DNA of 10,171 bases from Eimeria necatrix (lineage: Eukaryota > Apicomplexa > Conoidasida > Eucoccidiorida > Eimeriidae). The translations under genes were made by a program, and so were the position numbers. The DNA is taken from positions 1-10,171 of the forward strand of contig NW_013651763.1 of assembly GCF_000499385.1 (NCBI RefSeq). Direction: 5' to 3'. Below are positions 1 through 8,814 of the stretch, piece by piece. A model generated the notes under the pieces. That model did not search any database and was not told where the DNA came from. It worked only from the letters and a program-made list of their open reading frames with translations. How positions within the stretch are numbered: the first letter of the stretch is position 1; the number at the start of each line of letters is the position of its first letter.

Positions 1-19
1 TCCCCGCCCCCCCCCACCC

Positions 20-23
<4 letters not shown>

Positions 24-58
<35 letters not shown>

Positions 59-413
59 CAGCAGCAGCAGCAGCAGCAGCAGCGCAGCGGCACCACCTGT
101 ACACGGACCACCGCGTAGCCGCCGGCTTCACCTCGACCGCAGTTGTGGGGCGGACTGTCCAGGTGTACAGACACCTGACGCAGCGCGAACTAATGCTGCC
201 AATCTACTTTTGCTGCCAGCAGCAAAAAATAAAAAGTTATGTTCGAATGGAGACAAACTGTGGGGCGTTGAACCTTGAGGTGTACAGCCACCTCGCGCCC
301 CGAGCAGCAGACAGCTTCCTGCGGCTCTGCAGCAGCAGCTACTTCGAGAACATTCCTTTCCACAGACTCATTCCCAACTTCCTGCTGCAGGGGGGCCGCG
401 CGGAACTCCGCCT

Positions 414-491
<78 letters not shown>

Positions 492-592
492 GCAGCCGAT
501 GGTGAGCCGCAGCGGCTTCGAGGACGGAGAGCCTTTTGAGGACGAACTGCTGGGGCAGCTCAGCCACGAGGGCATTGGGGTCTTGGGAATGG

Positions 593-634
<42 letters not shown>

Positions 635-719
635 AAAAAAACCTCTCCGAATTCTACATCACCTTCAAGTCCTGCAAACACCTCGACGGCAAACACACCA
701 TCTTCGGAAGGGGTACGGC

Positions 720-756
<37 letters not shown>

Positions 757-762
757 GATGGA

Positions 763-796
<34 letters not shown>

Positions 797-897
797 TAGC
801 TCTGCTGCTGCTGTGGTGTATCTGTGTGGCTGCTGCTGCGCATCTGCCGCTGCTGCTGCATCTCGGCTGCTGCTGTCTCGGCGCGTCTGCATCTGCA

Positions 898-950
<53 letters not shown>

Positions 951-1428
951 GCGCAGTGGTGGGGGGCCTGGAGGTGCTGCGGGCGTGGGAGACGATCCCA
1001 GTGGACTCCCGGGATCGTCCCCAGCGGCCTTTAGTCATTCAGAAAATGCACATTTTCAAAAATGGATTTGAAGAAGCAAAATTAAAACTCGAAAAAGAAA
1101 AAAATGAAAAACTCAACAAAGAGGCCGAGGAGGCCAAGGTGAGCTGCGGTGTACGTACACCCCACGCGCGGGGTCTTCTTTTCCCGTTTTCGTTCTTTTT
1201 GCTTTTTTCTAAGTGTCTTTTTATTCCTTTTTATTCCTTTTTAATTCTTTTCTAATTCTTTTTTAATTCTTTTTTAATTCTTTTTAATTGACTTTTAATT
1301 GCTTTTTAATTTGTTTTTAATTGTTCTTTAGTTTGCTTTTAATTGCCCTTTAATTTGATCCAAAATGCGCCCAAAATGCCTCCAAAGTGCCTCCAAGTGT
1401 TTCCAAATCTCCCTTTTGCTGTTGCTGC

Positions 1429-1461
<33 letters not shown>

Positions 1462-1607
1462 TGCTGCTGCTGCCTGTGCTGCTGCTGCTGCTGCTGCAGG
1501 CGCAGGCTCGTCCGTGGTTTAACAACAGAGACGCTTTGGACTTTTCGGCGAATCACCCGGAGCGGCATTCGCGGAAAGTGGGGAAGTACCTGCCTGCTGC
1601 TGGACCT

Positions 1608-1659
<52 letters not shown>

Positions 1660-1772
1660 AAGGAGTGCCCCCTCGCCCGCAAGACCTTATGGGCGAAGCA
1701 GCTCTTTACGCGTTGGCCCCCAAAAGGCCCAAAGTGGCCCGCAGGGGCCTCGACTTGTCTTCTTGGAGTTAA
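24..1772 (+). CDS. PPIL2: U-box cyclophilin, PPIL2/Cyp60 family (3' part, spliced)
   Basis: This is the C-terminal half of a nuclear peptidyl-prolyl isomerase of the PPIL2 family, which joins a U-box to a cyclophilin domain and is linked to the spliceosome and ubiquitination. My exon model is about 24-162, 220 or 223-712, 957-1138 and 1500-1772; the last three joins keep frame. Exon 1 carries GFTSTAVV, matching the SFTSTAMV signature before the cyclophilin domain. Exon 2 has VRMETNCGALNLEVYSHLAP, FHRLIPNFLLQGG and FEDELLGQLSHEG, and ends KHTIFGR. Splicing 712 to 957 gives GRVVGGLEVLRAWETIP, as expected for the family. Exon 4 has VGKYLPAAGP and ends in LDLSSWS then TAA, matching the family's conserved VGKY and FSSW tail. 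The Arg, Phe and Gln of FHR-NF-QGG are kept; the usual SQFFITF is SEFYITF. Homopolymer insertions are Q25 (415-489), S12 (595-630) and A17 (1608-1658). The U-box lies beyond the left edge. Confidence 0.93.
161..176. promoter_or_regulatory. GGTGTAC-type near-palindrome, copy over donor site
   Basis: AGGTGTACAGACACCT is a near-palindrome of a family seen eight times in the window. Its GT at 163-164 is the probable intron 1 donor. A regulatory role is not shown. Confidence 0.5.
163..219 (+). other. Probable short intron 1 of the PPIL2-like gene
   Basis: The donor would be CAG|GTGTAC at 163. A branch-like CTAAT at about 190-194 and a pyrimidine stretch lead to CAG at 217-219, or to the next CAG at 220-222. 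The length is 57 or 60 nt, a multiple of three, and the stretch contains no in-frame stop. Splicing and read-through therefore both keep frame. Removing it shortens the linker between the FTSTA motif and the cyclophilin domain to about 9 residues; retaining it gives about 28, whereas the animal protein has about 22. I favour splicing because of the donor and branch-like sequence, but the retained form is possible. Confidence 0.5.
415..489 (+). repeat. (CAG)25 coding for polyglutamine
   Basis: Twenty-five uninterrupted CAG codons encode Gln25 within the cyclophilin domain. They lie just after the QGG motif and before the GEPFEDE segment, so the run extends a surface loop. Confidence 0.95.
713..956 (+). 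other. Intron 2 of the PPIL2-like gene (CTG-rich)
   Basis: The donor GTACGG follows GGA AGG G (exon end 712) and the acceptor is GCGCAG ending at 956. The join is phase 1 and restores the conserved KHTIFGR-VVGG stretch of cyclophilins, which fixes both boundaries. The intron is mostly CTG triplets, at about 723-755, 767-793 and 901-949. The last run sits directly before the acceptor and may act as its pyrimidine tract. Confidence 0.88.
1139..1499 (+). other. Intron 3 of the PPIL2-like gene
   Basis: The donor AAG|GTGAGC and the acceptor CTGCTGCAG at 1499 join in phase 0, linking EKLNKEAEEAK to AQARPWF. The intron has three zones: a GC-rich start with the 14-bp palindrome GGTGTACGTACACC at 1148-1161, a T-rich middle with repeated TTTTTAATT words (about 1190-1350), and CTG tracts from about 1420 to the acceptor. 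The downstream exon's VGKY and SSW motifs support the join. Confidence 0.85.
1148..1161. promoter_or_regulatory. GGTGTACGTACACC perfect palindrome
   Basis: Perfect 14-bp palindrome, 9 nt after the donor of intron 3. It is the best-formed member of the recurring motif family. Its function is unknown. Confidence 0.5.
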
Positions 1773-2022
1773 AACAAAAAAAGAAAATAAAAAAAAGAAA
1801 ATAAAAATAAAAAAGAGACAAAAGGGACTTTAAGGAGACAGAAAGAAAGCTGGAGGAAGCAAAAGGAGATTTAAATTGGAAAGGAGGGAAAAAAAGGAGA
1901 AAATAGATTAAAAAAGGATTAAAAAAGATTAAAAAGGAGTAAAAAAAGACAAAAAACTGAAAAAGACAGAAAGAAAATGATTCCACAATGCTGTTTCGCC
2001 ACTGTCTCCTTTTGTCTGTCTG
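1773..2022. other. A-rich 3' flank of the PPIL2-like gene
   Basis: This purine-rich spacer follows the TAA stop and is built of AAAAAGAAA and GGAGACAAAAG-like words. It presumably contains the 3' UTR and polyadenylation region. I see no coding signal. Open frames across it on the minus strand are Phe/Leu-rich products of low complexity. Confidence 0.6.
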
Positions 2023-2222
2023 CCTAGCTGTAGCTAGCTACAGCTAGCCAGAGCTAGCTGCAGCTAGCTGTGGCTAGCTGTGGCCATCTCTAGCTAGCTG
2101 TGGCTAGCTGTGGCTATCTGTAGCTAGCTGTGGCTAGCTGTGGCTAGCTGTAGCTAGCTGTAGCTAGCTGTAGCTAGCTGTAGCTAGCTGTGGCTAGCTG
2201 TGGCTAGCTGTGGCTAGCTGGA
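2023..2222. repeat. GCTAGCTGTG-type 10-bp satellite, block A
   Basis: This is a near-perfect tandem array with a period of 10 bp. Units alternate between GCTAGCTGTG and GCTAGCTGTA, and each contains the palindrome AGCTAGCT. A 16-bp direct repeat, CTGTCTCCTTTTGTCT, flanks it at 2002-2017 and 2244-2259. I do not recognise it as a named family. Confidence 0.95.
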
Positions 2223-2309
2223 GCGGCGGATGTCTGTTTGCTGCTGTCTCCTTTTGTCTCCTTTGGGTTCTGTCTCTGCTGCTGGCCCAGCAGCTGCGTG
2301 GGGTTGAGA

Positions 2310-2422
2310 AAACCCTAAACCCTAAACCCTAAACCCTAGAGGCATCTAGGGTTTGCTGAATGCAGCCCCTAGACGCTAAACCCTAAACCCTAAACCCTAA
2401 ACCCTAGAGGCGTCTAGGGTTT
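2310..2422 (-). repeat. Telomere-like AAACCCT arrays with terminal palindromes
   Basis: Two short AAACCCT (C-type) arrays lie at about 2310-2338 and 2377-2406. Each ends in a hairpin-capable palindrome, AAACCCTAGA-ggc(a/g)-TCTAGGGTTT, at 2331-2354 and 2399-2422. The unit around each palindrome is repeated 68 bp apart with a few substitutions. Interstitial telomere-like repeats of this heptamer are known in Eimeria chromosomes. Confidence 0.95.
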
Positions 2423-2463
2423 GCAGAGTGTAGCGCCTAGCTCGCGTCCGCGACAGAGCCCAA

Positions 2464-2555
2464 ACTAGGGTTTAAAATGTAGAGTTTAGGGTTTAGGGTT
2501 TAGGGTTTAGGGTTTAGGGTTTAGGGTTTAGGGTTTAGGGTTTAGGGTTGGATTA
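2464..2555 (+). repeat. Telomere-like TTTAGGG array
   Basis: G-type TTTAGGG heptamers on the plus strand start just after a transition sequence (ACTAGGGTTTAAAATGTAGAG) and continue into the 212-bp duplication that begins at 2556. The orientation is opposite to the arrays immediately to the left. Confidence 0.95.
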
Positions 2556-2979
2556 TTTAGGGTTTAGGGTTTAGGGTTTAGGGTTTTAGGGTTTAGGGTT
2601 TAGGGTTTAGGGTTTAGGGTTTAGGGGGGTTTAGGGTTTAGGGTTTAGGGTTTAGGGTTTAGGGTTTAGGGTTTAGGGTTTAGGGTTTAGGGTTTATGCA
2701 GGGCGCGGGAAACACCCCCGCGTTGGTGAACAGTTTGTTGACTTCGCTGTGCAACATTTCGCCCTTCTTTAGGGTTTAGGGTTTAGGGTTTAGGGTTTTA
2801 GGGTTTAGGGTTTAGGGTTTAGGGTTTAGGGTTTAGGGGGGTTTAGGGTTTAGGGTTTAGGGTTTAGGGTTTAGGGTTTAGGGTTTAGGGTTTAGGGTTT
2901 AGGGTTTATGCAGGGCGCGGGAAACACCCCCGCGTTGGTGAACAGTTTGTTGACTTCGCTGTGCAACATTTCGCCCTTC
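2556..2979 (+). repeat. Exact 212-bp tandem duplication (2556-2767 and 2768-2979)
   Basis: Two adjacent 212-bp units each contain TTTAGGG heptamers with the same two imperfections, TTTTAGGG and AGGGGGGTTT. In both, the array is followed by the same 72-bp unique module starting ATGCAGGGCGCGGG. All these landmarks recur at an offset of exactly 212 bp, and I see no mismatch by eye. This could be a recent true duplication or an assembly artefact in repetitive DNA. Confidence 0.93.
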
Positions 2980-3129
2980 AAGCTACTGCCTGTCACCGAA
3001 GAGACACAGCTGGCCCTCTTTTCTCAGCAGCAGCAGCGGCAGCAGCAGCAGCAGCAGCAGCAGCGCCAAAAGGCGAAGCAAATAAATAAAAGTAATAATA
3101 AAATAATAATAAATGCAAAAAAGAAATAA
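2914..3129 (+). pseudogene. Exon-like protein fragment, unrecognised
   Basis: The frame GAGNTPALVNSLLTSLCNIS, followed by PFKLLPVTEETQLALFS, then a Gln-rich tract and a basic tail ending at TAA, has the look of a real protein C-terminus. It is mixed-composition and helix-friendly, unlike the flanking repeats. A possible 3' splice site, TTTATGCAG, ends at 2913. No upstream exon is visible: telomere-like repeats precede it. A second copy of its first 66 bases at 2702-2767 runs into TTTAGGG repeats and an in-frame TAG at 2777. I do not recognise the family. It may be the last exon of a gene disrupted by the duplication, a gene relic, or a misassembly. Confidence 0.4.
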
Positions 3130-3175
3130 TCAATCATAATAAATAAACAAGTAGCGGGAGATACCTGCCAAGTGA
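3130..3175. other. AT-rich spacer
   Basis: Short AT-rich spacer (ATAATAAATAAAC) between the exon-like fragment and satellite block B. No feature is seen. Confidence 0.5.
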
Positions 3176-3622
3176 GCTGCAGCAGCTAGCTGCAGCTAGC
3201 TGTAGCTATCTGTGGCTATCTGTGGCTATCTGCAGCAAGCTGTGGCTAGCTGTGGCTAGCTGTGGCTAGCTGTGGCTAGCTGCTGGCTTCTGCAGCTAGC
3301 TGTGGCTAGCTGCAGTTGGCTATAGTAATTAGCTGCCGCTAGCTGCATTTGGCTACAGCTAGCTGTAGTAGTTAGCTGCAGCTAGCTACATCTGGCTACA
3401 GCTAGCTACACCTGGCTGCAGCTAGCTGTAGCTAGCTGTGGCTAGCTGCAGCTAGCCACAGCTAGCCACGGCTAGCCACAGCTAGCCACGGCCAGCCGCA
3501 GCTAGCTGCATTTAGCCACAAGTAGCTGCGGCCAGACCCGCAGCTAGCTGCAGCCAGCCACAGCTAGCCACAGCTAGCCACAGCTAGCCACAGCTAGCCG
3601 CAGCTAGCTGCAGCTAGCGCAG
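3176..3622. repeat. GCTAGCTGTG-type satellite, block B, with internal inversion
   Basis: This uses the same 10-bp family as block A but is more diverged. The left half is mainly in the TGTGGCTAGC sense and the right half, from about 3449, in the complementary CCACAGCTAGC sense. The switch point is a perfect 36-bp palindrome at 3431-3466, with weaker symmetry extending several units on each side. The block is therefore a large imperfect inverted repeat able to form a cruciform. Confidence 0.93.
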
Positions 3623-3640
3623 CGCCTACTTAGCAGCTGC

Positions 3641-3677
<37 letters not shown>

Positions 3678-4148
3678 CAGTGTGGGGCTCCAGAGAAGCA
3701 AAACAGCCCCAAAAACGCATGCAGTAGAAAGCAGCAGCAGCTGAATTGGCTGTGGGGCCCCAGGGGCTGAAATGTGTGCAGAGTTGGCTGGGAATGGCTG
3801 TGGGCGCTGGTTTAGGGCCAAATAAAGCAGTTAAGGACTTATTTTGCTCGCTGCAGCTCGCCAGAGCCATCCTGGGCCCCTCAGAGTCTCTTATTTGTCT
3901 TTTTTTGGATTTATTTATCTGAAAAAGTCCAAAAAAGAAGAAAAACTGCGGAGAGGCGCGGGCGCTGCGGTGTACGGACACTCGGCGCCTGGCAGCCGCG
4001 CGGCCTCGAGCACGGCGCGGCCGCGGGTCCCTTTTGGGGCATTTTCGAAGCCTTTGCAGCCAAACAAAGCTCGAAATAAACTTAATTAGCCATTATAAAC
4101 TCATTTAAGCTTTTAAATTTGATTAGAGGCTAAAGAAAAGCCCCAAAT
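3623..4148. other. Region without a supported gene
   Basis: The stretch holds a CTG tract (about 3641-3678), mixed-composition sequence, and a GC-rich patch at about 3953-4030 that contains a GGTGTACGGACACTC motif at 3969-3983. AT-rich sequence follows at 4060-4135. Open frames of 80-125 codons exist on both strands, but they show no recognisable domain and draw on low-complexity DNA, so I do not call a gene. Confidence 0.5.
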
Positions 4149-4366
4149 CGCGCCGCCGGCGTCGAGACGGCGGCGCGGGCGCGAGCGCATCGCGGCGGCG
4201 CGGCTGGGGTGTATCGACAGCTCGGCAGAGCTCGGAGAAGGCTCTTCAAACTTTGTTTTGTCATTTAATTTATTTATTTCCTTTTAGTTTCTTCCAAAAA
4301 GTTCATTTGCTGCAGCAGCAGCCGGCGCAGCAGCCAGTCCGCGCCGCCGCGGCCCGCCGTCTCGAC
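4149..4366. repeat. GC-rich nested inverted repeat
   Basis: Thirteen-base arms GTCGAGACGGCGG (4161-4173) and CGCGGCGGCGCGG (4191-4203) each have exact reverse complements, at 4354-4366 and 4339-4351, so they nest as one long stem around a loop of about 135 nt. The left arm also forms its own hairpin: CGCGCCGCC at 4149-4157 pairs with GGCGGCGCG at 4169-4177 across 11 nt. The loop contains GGTGTATCGACAGCT (4208-4222) and an AT-rich stretch. The function is unknown. Confidence 0.85.
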
Positions 4367-4585
4367 ACCCCGCGAACCCGCGAGAAGACTTTCTTTGGTT
4401 TTACCCCTCCAGACTTCTTTAAGGACTTTTTAATCCATTTAAATCCAAAAAGGACTTCTTTTCACTTCTTGCGGGGCTCAGGGGCCCCCAGGGGCCCCCC
4501 AGGGCCTCCCAGGCCTCAAGTGACTCTGTCTCATCTTTCTTTTTCCTCCTTTTCCATTTCCCCTACAGCCCCAATGACCCGCTCC
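4367..4585. other. Region without a supported gene
   Basis: Mixed-composition sequence with a run of GGGGCCCC/CAGGGGCC words at about 4478-4516 and a pyrimidine-rich stretch at 4530-4570. An open frame from about 4281 to 4594 follows a possible TTTTAG acceptor, but it shows no family resemblance and ends in telomere-like repeats. I do not call it a gene. Confidence 0.4.
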
Positions 4586-4812
4586 AAACCCTAAACCCTA
4601 AACCCTCAACACGGACACACCCATTCCTCCCAAACCCTAAACCCTAAACCCTAAACCCTAAACCCGGGAGGCCTCCCACGGGCTTTTTCCCTTTTCCCCA
4701 GGCGTGACTGCAGCCTCAAGGCCAATATATGACCCGAAAGCCGAGGCCTAAACCCTAAACCCTAAACCCTAAACCCTAAACGCCAAAACCCTAACTCCAA
4801 ACCCTAAACCCT
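4586..4812 (-). repeat. Telomere-like AAACCCT arrays, second cluster
   Basis: C-type AAACCCT heptamer runs at about 4586-4606, 4632-4665 and 4749-4812 are separated by unique stretches. One spacer carries the 12-bp palindrome GGGAGGCCTCCC at 4666-4677 directly after the middle array. Confidence 0.95.
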
Positions 4813-4903
4813 CGTCGGGTCCAGTTTTTACTCAATTGAGTCTCTGCCCGTCAGTCCTATGCCACTCCTCACTCGCGTTTTCCGGGAGCGAGGGTTTGGG
4901 CTC

Positions 4904-4954
4904 AAGGGTTTAGGGTTTAGGGTTTAGGGTTTAGGGTTTAGGGTTTAGGGTTTG
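4904..4954 (+). repeat. Telomere-like TTTAGGG array, second cluster
   Basis: G-type heptamers follow the C-type arrays after about 90 bp of unique sequence. This is the same C-then-G order as in the first cluster at 2310-2979. Confidence 0.95.
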
Positions 4955-5120
4955 GGGCCTAGGGCCCTTAGGCTTTAGCCCAGTTGCCAAAGTGCTGCCC
5001 CATGGCAGCAGCAAAACCCGCATGCAGGGGGCTGGGGCGGGCTCAGTGCTGCTGCTGCTGCTGCGGCCTCTGCAGGCCTTCGCAAGCAGCAGCAGCCTAC
5101 AGCAGCAGCAGCAGCTGCTG

Positions 5121-5127
5121 CTGCAAA

Positions 5128-5205
<78 letters not shown>

Positions 5206-5213
5206 GGCAGCAG
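5121..5213 (+). repeat. CAG/CAA tract upstream of the F-box gene
   Basis: This triplet tract of CAG with occasional CAA lies in the leader of the F-box gene. The gene's frame is open from 4979 through this tract, where it would read polyalanine, but it has no ATG before 5276. The tract may be 5' UTR or may be coding if an upstream exon supplies the start. Confidence 0.8.
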
Positions 5214-5275
5214 CAAGCGGCTGCTGCCTCTCACCGCTGACGCCCCTAGCGGGAAACGGAGCGCCAGCTGCTCTC

Positions 5276-8348
<3,073 letters not shown>

Positions 8349-8359
<11 letters not shown>

Positions 8360-8372
8360 ATCAAAAGAGACT
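8349..8372. repeat. Hairpin over the F-box gene stop codon
   Basis: AGTCTCTTT (8349-8357) and AAAGAGACT (8364-8372) form a 9-bp perfect stem with a 6-nt loop. The TAA stop (8357-8359) sits at the stem-loop junction. Its role is unknown, and a chance hairpin in AT-rich sequence is possible. Confidence 0.75.
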
Positions 8373-8402
8373 ATTTGAAGTTTGAGTGATTTTAAATTCA
8401 AC

Positions 8403-8471
8403 TTTAGATTAAATTAAATCAAATTAAATTAAATTAAATTAAATTAAATTAAATTAAATTAAATTAAATTA
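8403..8471. repeat. (AAATT)n microsatellite
   Basis: Tandem AAATT pentamers follow the F-box gene, nearly perfect apart from AAATC units at the left end. Confidence 0.95.
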
Positions 8472-8813
8472 GAATTCATTTTAGATTTCAAGTTTTGCAA
8501 AAAGACTAAAATGCATATTTGTGTATAAGTCCCCCATTTTGTTTTATTTATTTATTTTTTTGTCTTTTAATTTCTTATTTTGTTTATTTATTTTATCTCT
8601 TTTTATTCTTTTACCTTTTAGTATTCATTTTATCTTTTATTATTTATTCTTTTATTGTCTGTTTTATCTTTTATTTATCTTTTAAATATATTTTACCTTT
8701 TTTATTTCTTTATTCTTTTATTATTTGTTTTATCTTTTTCATCTTTTTTTGATTTATTTTATTTTTTTTTATTTCTTTTTATTTCTCTCCAAATAAAAAA
8801 AGAAAAGGAGACA
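8472..8813. other. T-rich spacer
   Basis: T-rich, TTTTATT-type low-complexity sequence without a gene. Open frames here give only Phe/Leu/Ile/Tyr-rich products with no recognisable domain. Confidence 0.7.
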
Positions 8814-8814
8814 C

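Noticed and set aside
21..90. CRISPR-like or minisatellite array at the left edge
   Set aside because: It is a plain CAG tract with single GCG interruptions and no spacers; it reads as Ser/Ala in the PPIL2-like exon.
190..1038. Long open frame on the minus strand opposite the PPIL2-like gene
   Set aside because: CAG/CTG tracts have no stop codon in any of six frames, so long antisense frames appear for free. The plus strand has conserved cyclophilin motifs and consistent splice joins.
1687..1986. Minus-strand 99-codon Phe-rich frame resembling a membrane protein
   Set aside because: It is the reverse reading of A-rich 3' flank. The hydrophobicity comes only from TTT/TTC codons.
2464..2979. 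Chromosome end
   Set aside because: Unique sequence and genes continue on both sides and the arrays contain imperfections, so these are interstitial repeats.
2025..3622. Transposon with inverted ends made of the two satellite blocks
   Set aside because: No transposase or reverse transcriptase frame lies between them, and each unit is itself palindromic, so apparent inverted ends are expected.
3604..4594. Frames of 80-125 codons between satellite block B and the second telomere-like cluster, including one after a TTTTAG acceptor at about 4281
   Set aside because: No recognisable domain or supported splice partner, and they run into low-complexity or telomere-like sequence.
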